A DNA stretch of 64,000 nt from an uncultured Actinomycetes bacterium (GCA_903898855.1 CAIUHB010000071.1:14265-78264), one strand, 5' to 3'. Positions 1-7,025 are shown, counted from the first letter of the stretch. Translations and numbers: made by a program. The notes: generated from the sequence alone by a model not told the origin.

Positions 1-97
1 CTCGGGCGTCCTCGGCCTTGATGAGGGTAGCCCCTCGGTAGTGACGAAGTGCGGCGATGACGCAGGCCATCTCATCGGTGCTGAAAGTAACGCTCAT
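1..97 (-). CDS. Small leftward gene, 3' part cut off by the window edge
   Basis: An ATG at 97-95 opens a leftward frame that stays open to the window edge (32 codons, beginning MSVTFSTDEM). It is preceded by a strong ribosome site (GGAAGGGAATT then ATG). The same leader layout precedes the genes starting at 521 and 866, which supports both the start and the gene. No function is recognised. Confidence 0.7.
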   Translation of the reverse strand, partial: MSVTFSTDEMACVIAALRHYRGATLIKAEDAR

Positions 98-171
98 AAT
101 TCCCTTCCTTGTTGGGGTCTTTCCCCTACCTAACCAGATTACCAAAGGCGGAGTCATCGCGCACGCGCGAT
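98..171 (-). promoter_or_regulatory. Repeated leader/operator module, copy 1
   Basis: Reading leftward, the module consists of a perfect inverted repeat ATCGCGC-AC-GCGCGAT (156-171), a CTCCGCC block, a small hairpin with GGGG/CCCC arms, and a GGAAGG ribosome site. The palindrome lies about 60 bases upstream of the start codon, as in the copies at 522-597 and 867-942. It is probably an operator or promoter element; no clean -35/-10 pair is obvious. Confidence 0.6.
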
Positions 172-312
172 GGATACAAAACCTCGTCGCAAATCTCGGA
201 AAATCCCTCCTGCGCCATTCGCGTTATGTGTGCGCGCGTGCGTGTGCGCGATGCTCGGGGAAAGAAATAAACAGGGTTTGATGGGTGCGCGATGTCCCCG
301 ATAAGGGGGAAG

Positions 313-346
313 GGGGAGGGGGCCTCATGTCCAAAGCCCCCTCCCC
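313..346 (-). terminator. Hairpin after the gene at 360-521
   Basis: Perfect 11-bp stem of GGGGAGGGGGC (313-323) with its complement (336-346), directly after the leftward gene ending at 360. The run of Ts after the stem is poor, so this may be an atypical terminator. Confidence 0.55.
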
Positions 347-359
347 GATTCTGGGGTAT

Positions 360-521
360 CTAGATACCCTCGACCCAGGTGAACGACACCCCGTAAGTCC
401 CGTCGATTCCCTCTCGGGCGTCGATGTAAGCGTCACGGGCGGTCTGCTCGTCCTCGAACTTCCAGCACAGCGTCTCGATGGGCGAACCCGTCTCGATTTC
501 GTAAGTAACCAACTTCCACAT
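360..521 (-). CDS. Small acidic protein, 53 aa, function unknown
   Basis: Leftward frame from ATG at 521 to TAG at 360, starting MWKLVTYEIE and ending FTWVEGI. It has a strong ribosome site (GGGAAGG, five bases before ATG), a shared leader module upstream and a GC-rich hairpin just past its stop. The protein is short, acidic and aromatic-rich, with no family I recognise. It belongs to a row of cassettes (ends at 97, 521, 866) that repeat the order leader, short gene, hairpin, consistent with individually controlled small early phage proteins. Confidence 0.75.
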   Translation of the reverse strand: MWKLVTYEIETGSPIETLCWKFEDEQTARDAYIDAREGIDGTYGVSFTWVEGI

Positions 522-597
522 AACTACCTTCCCGTCTCGGGTCTTTCCCTCGACACCAAAACCTTACTAAACGGCGGAGGCATCGCGCGTGCGCGAT
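522..597 (-). promoter_or_regulatory. Repeated leader/operator module, copy 2
   Basis: Contains the perfect palindrome ATCGCGC-GT-GCGCGAT (582-597), then leftward CCTCCGCCGTTT, a GGG/CCC hairpin with an AAAGA-type loop, and the GGGAAGG ribosome site of the gene starting at 521. Spacing palindrome-to-ATG is 61 bases, the same as in copy 3. Confidence 0.6.
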
Positions 598-637
598 AGT
601 CATTGCGTGTGTGCGCGATGTCTCCGGCAAGGAGAAA

Positions 638-656
638 GGGGGGGCTTTCGCCCCCC
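638..656 (-). terminator. Hairpin after the gene at 663-866
   Basis: Six G and six C arms (639-644, 651-656) close a CTTTCG loop, immediately after the stop of the leftward gene at 663. It is G/C-rich and lacks a long T tract. Confidence 0.5.
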
Positions 657-662
657 TAGCCC

Positions 663-866
663 CTACTTCGCCTCTCTGGGGTAGACCGCCATCACTCGTT
701 CCCTGAGGTCAAGCAGGCGGGCTGCGATTTCCGTGGAGATGCGCTCGTTCTCCGTGTCGCCCTCGGCACCTACTCGCTTCGCTTCGTCCGTCCAGTCAAT
801 CTCGGAGGTGCGGAGTGAGTGAGCCAACATAATCAACTCGTCTTCCGTGAAACTTACCTGATACAT
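663..866 (-). CDS. Small protein, 67 aa, function unknown
   Basis: Leftward frame with ATG at 866 preceded by GGGGAAGGCAATT, a near-ideal ribosome site shared with the two neighbouring cassettes. The protein (MYQVSFTEDE...) is largely helical and charged: its opening resembles that of the partial gene at 1-97 (a short beta stretch followed by TDE/TED-E), so the two may be distant paralogues. No known domain is visible. A GC hairpin follows the stop and the copy-3 leader module precedes the start. Confidence 0.75.
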   Translation of the reverse strand: MYQVSFTEDELIMLAHSLRTSEIDWTDEAKRVGAEGDTENERISTEIAARLLDLRERVMAVYPREAK

Positions 867-942
867 AATTGCCTTCCCCGTCGGGTCGTTCCCGACTTCC
901 TTAAATGTCTAACAAACGGCGGAGGCATCGCGCAAGCGCGAT
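867..942 (-). promoter_or_regulatory. Repeated leader/operator module, copy 3
   Basis: Perfect palindrome ATCGCGC-AA-GCGCGAT at 927-942, followed leftward by CCTCCGCCGTTT, a CGGG/CCCG hairpin with an AACGA loop and the GGGGAAGG ribosome site of the gene starting at 866. It is the third of three closely matching modules. Confidence 0.6.
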
Positions 943-2250
943 TCACTAAATCCCCCGCAAATCGCGCTTGACGCGTCACCCGCACATTCCCGCAAACGCT
1001 CGGGGGTCGCGCACTCGTCACATAATGCCCGCATACGCCCCCAAACGCGCCCTACGCCCGTGTAACACGCCCGCGCGATACGCAAGTCACGGAAACGCTC
1101 GAGAATCGCGCCTCAGGCTCGGGCGTCACGCAAGCGCGTCGCGAATGCCCGCAAATCGCGCCTCAGGCGTCACGCGCTCGTCACACGCGCTCGCAAACGC
1201 CCCCGCACGTCACGCCCGCCCGCAAACGCCCGCGCGATACGCCCGTAAACGCCCGCCCGCCCGCGCATACCCGCAAACGCCCGCGCGATACGGGTTTCGG
1301 GCGTAATTCCGCGTAAATCGCGCTCTGGCGATGCCCGCGCGCCGCGTAACGCTCGCAAACGCCCCCGCGAGCGCAACACGCGCCTAACACGCGCGCGCGA
1401 TACGGTTTTGCGGCAAATCCCCCGCAAATCGCGCCTCAGGCCGGCCCGTTACGCAAACGCGTCAGAAAGCGCGCGAATTCCCCTCGGGCGCGTCAGGGGC
1501 GTCACGCAAACGCGTGTATAAGCGCGCGATACGTCACACGCACGGGCGGGCGCGCACGGGCGAGCGCCGGCCCGAAAAGCGCGCGATACTCGAGATTTCG
1601 GGAGATTTCCGAGCAAGAGCGCGATTATGTCCCTCCGTCAGACGATTTTGGAGGTTTTCCCCGCGTAGCGGACTTCCCATGTGGCGCGCGATGTTTTTTT
1701 TTATCAAGAGCAGAGATTTTGGCTTTTTGCTTCCTTTTCTTTTCGCAGGCGTGTGCGCGATGAAAAAAGGGTCGCCCGAGGAAAAAAAGAGGGTTCTGCG
1801 CGATTTTTTGGGCGTTTTCGGGCGTTTCGGGCGTTTTCGGGTAAGAGCGCGCGATACGCATTCTGGGAATCTCCCCCATGCGCGCGATACGCGGCAAAGG
1901 GTATACGCGCGCGATGCGGGTTCTGGGAATCTCCCCCTCGGGTATACGCGCGCGATAGATATTCTGGGAATTCCTCGCGCACCTATACGCGCGTATAACG
2001 CGTGCGCGATACGCAAGGATAAGCATTTTCGCCGCAATTTCGGGAAAATTCCCATCGCGCCATGCGCGTACTACATATATGCGCGCGCGATGCGGCGCGC
2101 GATGCGGCGCGCGATACGCAATTCGGACAGAGGAATCCAGGAAAATCTGGGCGGGCGAGGGGGGATAACGCGCGCGCGATGGAAGGAGGAGGGGGGGGTC
2201 GGATTGGGTCGGGGGGGTCGGGTCGGGTGGCAGATTCTAGGCCGGAGAAA
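943..2250. repeat. Gene-free region packed with GCGCGAT heptamers
   Basis: No credible gene is seen in about 1.3 kb. By eye the heptamer GCGCGAT occurs about 25 times on the + strand between 165 and 2180 (for example near 1074, 1394, 1523, 1849, 1908, 2096, 2108) and its complement ATCGCGC about nine times, mostly in the left half. Many right-half copies read TACGCGCGCGATA/G. A longer unit with CAAATCGCGCCTCAGG recurs near 1154 and 1427, with a shorter match at 1105. The long frames here are arginine-rich and exist only because the repeat avoids stops. Possible roles: binding array for a regulator or partition/replication protein, packaging site, or factor sponge. Confidence 0.7.
1846..1990. 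repeat. Direct repeats: GCGCGAT followed by TTCTGGGAATCTCCCCC
   Basis: The 17-mer TTCTGGGAATCTCCCCC is present at 1861-1877 and 1921-1937, and a variant TTCTGGGAATTCC at 1962-1974. Each lies 5-7 bases after a GCGCGAT copy, and two are linked by GTATACGCGCGCGAT. Just upstream (about 1810-1841) a GGCGTTTTCG unit is repeated three times. The arrangement resembles iterons, but no protein partner can be assigned. Confidence 0.55.
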
Positions 2251-2257
2251 ATCGAAA

Positions 2258-2279
2258 GGGGGGGTCTTTCGACCCCCCC
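2258..2279 (-). terminator. Hairpin terminator of the gene at 2293-2454
   Basis: Nine-bp perfect stem GGGGGGGTC/GACCCCCCC around a TTTC loop, 14 bases past the stop of the leftward gene. The terminator at 2521-2546 has the same stem end and the same loop. Confidence 0.65.
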
Positions 2280-2292
2280 CATGTTTAGCGGC

Positions 2293-2454
2293 CTACCGGA
2301 TACCGATTAGCCGTTCGGCGTCCTCGATAACATCGTCTAGCCACATCGCCACCTCGTATTCCAGGTGGTCGTCGTAATCATGGCAACTCTCTAGGTTACA
2401 GCATTTGCCACAGTGATGACCCTCTAACTCGTGAAACTCGTCAAAGATACTCAT
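2293..2454 (-). CDS. Small Cys/His-rich acidic protein, 53 aa
   Basis: Leftward frame from ATG at 2454 (AGAGAAAG ribosome site) to TAG at 2293. The N-terminal third carries HHCGKCCN and a further Cys-His (ESCHD), a candidate metal-binding cluster; the rest is acidic and helical. It is flanked by two matching hairpin terminators, so it is probably a separate transcription unit. No family is recognised. Confidence 0.7.
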   Translation of the reverse strand: MSIFDEFHELEGHHCGKCCNLESCHDYDDHLEYEVAMWLDDVIEDAERLIGIR

Positions 2455-2520
2455 GATGACTTTCTCTTTCTGTTTGTGTGTTTGTGTAAAGATTCTAGGC
2501 CGGATTTTTTCGGGGGGTGA

Positions 2521-2546
2521 GAGGGGGGGTCTTTCGACCCCCCCTC
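2521..2546 (-). terminator. Hairpin terminator of the gene at 2560-3294
   Basis: Eleven-bp perfect stem GAGGGGGGGTC with its complement around a TTTC loop, 13 bases past the leftward stop at 2560. Same design as 2258-2279. Confidence 0.7.
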
Positions 2547-2559
2547 AGGGAGGGAGCCC

Positions 2560-3294
2560 CTAGAAGGGGCGATTCTTTCCGCCCCATTGCTTGGGGAGCC
2601 AGTGGGAGTTATCCGGACGTGATTCCTCATGGATAGAGGTCTCAAAGTTCGGGTCGGCTTGGTGCTGGTCTGCCACGGCCTTACCACCCTGAGAGGCAAG
2701 CACCCCGTAGTAGTTAGGCTTTGCCAGAATCGACCACATAAAGTCGATGACCGCTTCGGGGGTGCTGTCGGAGAAATGTCCAAAGTAGTCCCGAACCTTT
2801 TGGACACAACCGCAAGGGCGGGTGACAATTTCGGCACCGTCATCAACATGGCGGACAATGCCGTTCTCATCACGATAAAACCATTTGACAATGACCATCG
2901 GGTCGTATCCGGCGTGACCTTCATAGATACCGATTTCGGCGATGACATCCTGCTCATCGGTGCCCCATGCGTTCACGGCAAGGGACTGGCCGTTAGCCTT
3001 ACGCTGGCCTTTCTCAATAAACTGGCCGACCAATTTGCCGTCGAACTTAGCGTCACGAAGGTAGGTGGCGAATTCATCGTCAGTCATCAGGATAGGCTCT
3101 CCCTGAATCTGGACAATTTCACCGGATACCATTTGGTGAAAGGACGACTCGGTGAAACCCACGACCGGACGGTGATTCGCATTCACAAAACCGGCGTATT
3201 CGGTGAGACCCGTGCGGATAGAATCCAGGAATTCGGAAATTTCGGCGTGATTCGGGGGAGTGACTCCCGAGCAGGTTCGAATGGACTTGGACAT
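2560..3294 (-). CDS. Conserved-looking phage protein of unknown function, 244 aa
   Basis: Leftward frame starting at 3294 (MSKSIRTCSG). The protein is soluble, acidic and of mixed composition, without signal peptide or membrane segment. It has a CGC motif in the middle (RPCGCVQKVRDYF) and a C-terminal stretch rich in Asn, Trp and Gln. I recognise no domain. It is the last leftward gene before the divergent promoter region 3295-3499 and ends in a strong hairpin, so it appears to be a single-gene transcript. The + strand frame across it is a shadow. Confidence 0.8.
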   Translation of the reverse strand: MSKSIRTCSGVTPPNHAEISEFLDSIRTGLTEYAGFVNANHRPVVGFTESSFHQMVSGEIVQIQGEPILMTDDEFATYLRDAKFDGKLVGQFIEKGQRKANGQSLAVNAWGTDEQDVIAEIGIYEGHAGYDPMVIVKWFYRDENGIVRHVDDGAEIVTRPCGCVQKVRDYFGHFSDSTPEAVIDFMWSILAKPNYYGVLASQGGKAVADQHQADPNFETSIHEESRPDNSHWLPKQWGGKNRPF

Positions 3295-3440
3295 GACACA
3301 ACTACTTTCTACTAACTGACCAGAGACTTTCTGGTCTCGAAGCGTTTACCTCGATGGACACCAATCTACGCGAGCCATACGGAGCCTGCTCGCAGCGGAA
3401 AGGGCACGGTGCCCACACACGCACAATTCCAACTCCTATA

Positions 3441-3490
3441 TTCGAACATATGTTCAAAGGCTGGAGATACACATACGAATCTGGTATTAT
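3441..3490 (+). promoter_or_regulatory. LexA-type box and extended -10 promoter of the gene at 3500
   Basis: TTCGAACATATGTTCAAA at 3441-3458 contains a perfect 12-bp palindrome GAAC-ATAT-GTTC (3444-3455), which matches the actinobacterial/Gram-positive LexA box (CGAAC-N4-GTTCG) except at one outer base. TGG-TATTAT at 3482-3490 is an extended -10; with only nine bases to the ATG at 3500 the transcript would have almost no leader. The 10-mer ACATATGTTC recurs at 50634 and 59096. Confidence 0.65.
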
Positions 3491-3499
3491 TCGGGCACT

Positions 3500-4426
3500 A
3501 TGGTTAACCAGCAACTCAATTACATCAATAAGAATGGCATTAAGTCCACGGGCTGGGGTATTAAAGCTACGCCTGACAACTACGAACAGGTAGTGGACTT
3601 TGCACGCGCCCACGGACCCTGCGGGCCGGTAGAGGATAAGATGCCCGAGTTGTATATTTTTCGAATTGGCTCTGGTTACAACGTCCGCCGATACAGCAAC
3701 GGTAAGCTGGATTTAAATCAGGTAGTGCTCCACGATGAGTGGCTCGTGTGCGATATCTACGGCCTCGAGGTAGTGCCGCCTTTTTCAATTATCGCCGATG
3801 AGACCAAGATTGACCGCGAAGACCGCCTCGAGGACCGCCTGACAAATTTCTCGGAGAAAATCAAAGAGTTCAAGACTTCCGCCGTCGACTTCAAGAACTA
3901 CACCAAGGATGGTTCGAACTACTGGTTCGGCTTTCAGGGGGACAACAACTTTAACAAGGGCGATGACCTCAAGGAATACTTTTCAAAAATCTGGGGGAAC
4001 GAGGACTTTTCAGACTGGGAGCTGGCTAGCTTGTGGGACCTGAAGAAGGACAGCCAGTGGGATGGCAAGGCCGAGTTTGACAAGTTGTTTGACAACGAGC
4101 TGTTCGACATGGACTACGACGGCGATTGCGCGTGCAGCCGGGACATTGTGAGCCCCTATGACCACCTTGATGTGTTTGAGCTCATTCAGGATGCCTCGGA
4201 GCTCGACGTTGATTTCTTTGAGGAATTCATCACGCCCGCTTTCGAGGGGACCGGCATGATGCCGCGCTTCCGCGAGACCTACATCCGCGCGGGTGGTATC
4301 CGCTACCTCCAGAACATCACTATGTCTACCCCTGACGGAAATTTTTTGGTTATTGAGCCGGGAGACACCGTTATCCGGTTTAAAGACGAGTTGTTCGTAC
4401 ACAAGAACGAGTACAAGGCGGACTAA
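3500..4426 (+). CDS. Acidic protein of unknown function under a LexA-type box, 308 aa
   Basis: First gene of a short rightward operon. The start codon at 3500 has no ribosome site but sits nine bases after an extended -10, so it is probably translated from a near-leaderless mRNA. The protein is strongly acidic, rich in Asp, Glu, Phe and Trp, especially residues 150-240, which include a Cys-x-Cys (DCACS). I see no domain, signal or membrane segment. The acidic, aromatic-rich composition is reminiscent of DNA-mimic proteins, but that is only a guess. The stop overlaps the next start (TAATG). Confidence 0.8.
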   Translation: MVNQQLNYINKNGIKSTGWGIKATPDNYEQVVDFARAHGPCGPVEDKMPELYIFRIGSGYNVRRYSNGKLDLNQVVLHDEWLVCDIYGLEVVPPFSIIADETKIDREDRLEDRLTNFSEKIKEFKTSAVDFKNYTKDGSNYWFGFQGDNNFNKGDDLKEYFSKIWGNEDFSDWELASLWDLKKDSQWDGKAEFDKLFDNELFDMDYDGDCACSRDIVSPYDHLDVFELIQDASELDVDFFEEFITPAFEGTGMMPRFRETYIRAGGIRYLQNITMSTPDGNFLVIEPGDTVIRFKDELFVHKNEYKAD

Positions 4427-4617
4427 TGGACAAGAACTGCATTCGAGTTAATCTGAGCCGCGTAGCCGGCGGAGATATCCTGTTGACCGTGAAAGACAAC
4501 GGCGTCCTTCTGGGCGAATACGTCTTCGACTCAGAACGCGAAGAGATGACCGTGCTCTTCCTTTATGAAGATATTGAAGACCTCGAAGACCTCAACCAGT
4601 TCGACGACTGGGAGTAA
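4426..4617 (+). CDS. Small acidic protein, 63 aa, function unknown
   Basis: Starts on the TAATG overlap with the upstream gene at 4426, so the two are translationally coupled. The N-terminal half looks like a beta sheet (RVNLSRVAGGDILLTVKD), while the C-terminal end is a run of Glu and Asp (YEDIEDLEDLNQFDDWE). No family is recognised. It runs directly into the tRNA genes. Confidence 0.75.
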   Translation: MDKNCIRVNLSRVAGGDILLTVKDNGVLLGEYVFDSEREEMTVLFLYEDIEDLEDLNQFDDWE

Positions 4618-4623
4618 ATTTTT

Positions 4624-4698
4624 TCCGGGGTAGCTCAGTGGCAGAGCAGGACACTGTTAATGTCTTGGTCGTAGGTTCGAATCCTACTCCCGGAGCCA
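4624..4698 (+). tRNA. tRNA-Asn (GUU)
   Basis: Cloverleaf with a 7-bp acceptor (TCCGGGG with TCCCGGA, one G-U), a D arm with GGTAGCTCAGTGG, a 5-bp anticodon stem around CTGTTAA (anticodon GTT), a T arm with GGTTCGAATCC and an encoded CCA end. It reads the AAC codon. Confidence 0.93.
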
Positions 4699-4699
4699 T

Positions 4700-4774
4700 T
4701 GAGGGGTAGTTCAGTGGGAGAACGCTAGGTTTTGGTCCTAGATGTCGAGGGTTCGAATCCTTCCCCCTCAGCCA
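4700..4774 (+). tRNA. tRNA-Gln (UUG)
   Basis: Perfect acceptor TGAGGGG/CCCCTCA, anticodon stem CTAGG/CCTAG around TTTTGGT (anticodon TTG), T loop GGTTCGAATCC and an encoded CCA end. It starts two bases after the tRNA-Asn and would be cut from the same precursor. It reads CAA. Confidence 0.93.
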
Positions 4775-4775
4775 C

Positions 4776-4886
4776 TAATGCTACATATACACACCACTCC
4801 GGGGGATAAAGCTACACATAGGTAGCATTAATGGGGAAAGCCGGCAGAGCACTCTCGCTTCCCAGCAATAGATACCCCACCGGCTT
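4776..4886. repeat. Two inverted repeats between tRNA-Gln and dps
   Basis: TAATGCTAC (4776-4784) and GTAGCATTA (4822-4830) form a perfect 9-bp inverted repeat; AAGCCGG (4838-4844) and CCGGCTT (4880-4886) form a second of 7 bp. No gene is present between 4775 and 4934. Either may act in tRNA precursor processing, convergent termination or a small RNA. Confidence 0.4.
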
Positions 4887-4934
4887 AACAAGCGCAGTGT
4901 CGAAGTGAACTTGTTATCGACAGTATAACGCGTT

Positions 4935-5384
4935 CTACAAAGACGCGCGCAGCTGCCAGTTCCACTTCTGATGCATGTCAATGCGCTCAGCGAGAAAGTT
5001 AGCGATGCCCTGCTGATTGGCAGCAGACGCAATACGGAACGCGGCGTTCAGCGAGACAAGCACACCGTCGTTGGTCGTGAGCAAATCCTGAACCAAGGTG
5101 TTGGAGTCGAACGCGGCGACATGCTCATCGCTTACCGTGGCAAGGTCCGACAAATCCCACAAACAAAACGGGGCAATAACACCCATCTTACGGATAGCTT
5201 CCGCAAGGGTGTCAAGGCTGCTGTACACATCCTCGTAGATTTCGAGAAATTTCTCATGCCACTCAGGGAAATCCGGACCAGTCACGTTCCAGTGAAACCC
5301 ATGCACACGGTGATACATGATGGTGGCATTAGCAAGCACCGGCATCAGTGAGTTAGCAACGGCATTGTTAGATTCAATTAACAT
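4935..5384 (-). CDS. dps: Dps-family ferritin-like protein
   Basis: Predicted 149-aa DNA-protecting mini-ferritin that would oxidise and store Fe(II) in a 12-subunit shell. All ferroxidase ligands are present with family spacing: His31 (FHWNV), His43 (EWHEKF), Asp58 and Glu62 (LDTLAE). The length is typical of the family, but the long basic N-terminal tail used for DNA binding in E. coli Dps is absent. The ATG at 5384 follows a TTGGAGAA ribosome site and is preferred over an upstream TTG. It lies downstream of the PAPS-reductase-like gene in a leftward cluster. A protective role against oxidative damage during infection is inferred. Confidence 0.92.
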   Translation of the reverse strand: MLIESNNAVANSLMPVLANATIMYHRVHGFHWNVTGPDFPEWHEKFLEIYEDVYSSLDTLAEAIRKMGVIAPFCLWDLSDLATVSDEHVAAFDSNTLVQDLLTTNDGVLVSLNAAFRIASAANQQGIANFLAERIDMHQKWNWQLRASL

Positions 5385-5420
5385 TTTATTCTCCAAAATT
5401 CTAATTAAATTATAGCAGAG

Positions 5421-6320
5421 CTACGCTTCGAATAAGGGTAACTGTTCACAACTGCTGCACAGGGGGCCCAATTTACTCCTGCGGTCGGCGGAAGTCCTGT
5501 CAGCACCCCACCCCCAGTGACATTTTTTTTCGGGGTGCCCTGCTAATTGAACAAGTGTTTCAAGCTCACGTATTTCCTCAACAACTTCGGGGAAGAACAT
5601 GCCGATTTCCTCGAGTTCACCCTTATGAGCAAATGCACCACACAGACACTCGCCACTCATGTGGATAAGGTCAGAAACTTCATTCCGGAAAGTAGTGCAG
5701 TACTTCTCCCAGTAGAGGGACAAGTCCATCTTGGTCCAGTTGAGCAAGGGGCTAGCCCATACGGTAGCGCCGTGACGGGTAGTAAAAGGAATGGACTGAC
5801 GGCGGCTAGATTCCGTCCGGCGACGCCCGGCGAGGAATAGCACACGCTCTCGGTGTCCATTAGACACAAGCATCTTCCGGGCAGTCTGGAGAGACCTCTC
5901 CTTGAGCCGCTGGTACATTTTAAAATGCATGGCGGGCCCGGGGAAACCATTAGCGATAACTAGGTCTTTGTAGGTCTCTGGAGGAAGAATTTCTAAGAGC
6001 GGTACATCAGCTTGCTCACACACGTCACGAACAAACTGCCTAGTCTGCTCTATGCCTATAGTTGTATTGCAGTGTATAGCATAGTCCGAAGAACCCTTAA
6101 ACAGGTCAAACAGCACAGTACTGTCATTGCCCCCGGAGAACAGAATACACTGAGCAGCTAGCTCACGATTATCTCCGGTAATATATACTCGCGTAACTTC
6201 AGCAACAATGGCGTGAGCTTCAGCAATAAGAGCATCTAGCCGTTCGAGGCGCTGCTCCGGGGTTAGCCGGGCAACGTCCTCGGGCGACATCGCATTAATA
6301 TCGAGATTCAGTTCATCCAT
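5421..6320 (-). CDS. PAPS reductase / DndC-like (adenine nucleotide alpha-hydrolase superfamily)
   Basis: 299-aa protein with the PP-loop SGGNDST at residues 62-68, diagnostic of ATP-pyrophosphatase / PAPS reductase-type enzymes. Further Cys-containing motifs (GECLCGAF, and LCSSC near the C-terminus) could bind a metal or an iron-sulphur cluster, as in phage relatives of CysH and DndC. The N-terminal 45 residues are an added helical segment. ATG at 6320 is chosen over the TTG further upstream. The gene shares a leftward cluster with dps. Sulphur assimilation, or sulphur-based modification of nucleic acid, are both possible; the sequence does not decide. Confidence 0.82.
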   Translation of the reverse strand: MDELNLDINAMSPEDVARLTPEQRLERLDALIAEAHAIVAEVTRVYITGDNRELAAQCILFSGGNDSTVLFDLFKGSSDYAIHCNTTIGIEQTRQFVRDVCEQADVPLLEILPPETYKDLVIANGFPGPAMHFKMYQRLKERSLQTARKMLVSNGHRERVLFLAGRRRTESSRRQSIPFTTRHGATVWASPLLNWTKMDLSLYWEKYCTTFRNEVSDLIHMSGECLCGAFAHKGELEEIGMFFPEVVEEIRELETLVQLAGHPEKKCHWGWGADRTSADRRSKLGPLCSSCEQLPLFEA

Positions 6321-6448
6321 TGTATCGCACGACCTGTACAACCCCCAACGATTTTAAATGACGCTTTTTCAAATGGGGGTACCCGTATTGAAAATTTTTT
6401 CGAAGTGATTGGGTGTGTTGAACAAATATTCAATATGGGCGAGGGGAA

Positions 6449-6712
6449 TCAATTAGATTCTGGTTCAGCACCCAATGACTCAAGAACCGTGCGAATCCGA
6501 GAGATGCCTTCTTCGAGGGAGTCCACGAGGTCGACCGGAATCATCTCGTCTTCCTGGGCCGCGATGAGAACAAACTGTCCATCTTCGGTTTCCCAGATTT
6601 GCAGGAAGATTCCCGTCTCGCTCTCGTCAACCTTGACGGCTGCAACGTATACCGGGTCTTCACCCGCTACGTTTACGGAGACTTGCTCTTGCTCAATGAT
6701 TTCGTCGCTCAT
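6449..6712 (-). CDS. Small acidic protein, 87 aa, function unknown
   Basis: Leftward frame starting MSDEIIEQEQ, two bases after the upstream gene's stop. The protein is markedly acidic with beta-strand-like segments (VYVAAVKVDE, GIFLQIWETEDG, FVLIAAQEDE) and a C-terminal helix. No family is recognised. Second gene of the unit driven by the promoter at 7026-7054. Confidence 0.75.
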   Translation of the reverse strand: MSDEIIEQEQVSVNVAGEDPVYVAAVKVDESETGIFLQIWETEDGQFVLIAAQEDEMIPVDLVDSLEEGISRIRTVLESLGAEPESN

Positions 6713-6714
6713 GA

Positions 6715-6999
6715 TTATCGCTCGGTGGTGCGACGACGCGTGGCGGCGGGCTTGACTGCCTTCTTCACAGCAGCCTTGGCCGGCGCGGGAGCCGGGACAG
6801 CGGGGGTCAGCGCGTTAACGGCCTCGGAAATCTTCTGGACTTCGGCGAGCACGGTGTTAACCTCGTCCTCAACCTTGAGCACGTAAGCCTCGATAGAAGC
6901 CTCATAGTTCTTGGCCTGACGCACAAAGGTGGCGACGCTGGTTCCGGCAGTTCCAAGGAACCCGAGAGCGACGGTAATGATGCTAGACGTGTTGGACAT
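6715..6999 (-). CDS. Small protein with hydrophobic N-terminus and basic tail, 94 aa
   Basis: Starts at ATG 6999 behind a perfect AGGAGG ribosome site, preferred over the ATGs upstream. Residues 4-25 are hydrophobic and Gly/Ala-rich (possible membrane segment), followed by a coiled-coil-like helix, an Ala/Pro linker and a basic end (AVKKAVKPAATRRRTTER). The design (helix, Ala/Pro linker, basic tail) resembles that of the capsid-adjacent protein at 17077. Could be a membrane-anchored nucleic-acid-binding protein; function unknown. Confidence 0.78.
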   Translation of the reverse strand: MSNTSSIITVALGFLGTAGTSVATFVRQAKNYEASIEAYVLKVEDEVNTVLAEVQKISEAVNALTPAVPAPAPAKAAVKKAVKPAATRRRTTER

Positions 7000-7025
7000 T
7001 TTTCCTCCTGTATGTTCCGTTCGAG

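Noticed and set aside
968..1306. Rightward open frame rich in Arg, Ala, His and Pro
   Set aside because: Pure translation of the GCGCGAT-type repeats; no ribosome site and no protein-like composition.
943..2250. Cyanobacterial HIP1-type repeat (GCGATCGC) or CRISPR array
   Set aside because: The core here is GCGCGAT, not the HIP1 octamer, and there are no regular repeats separated by unique spacers, no cas-like genes.
1514..2377. Long rightward open frame of 287 codons in the left repeat region
   Set aside because: Arg-rich, no ribosome site, and overlapping open frames exist in several phases and on the other strand because the repeated G/C-rich motif avoids stop codons. It also runs antisense into the better supported small gene at 2293-2454.
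2629..3315. Rightward frame opposite the gene at 2560-3294
   Set aside because: Shadow frame: the leftward frame has a start context, a terminator and a more protein-like composition.
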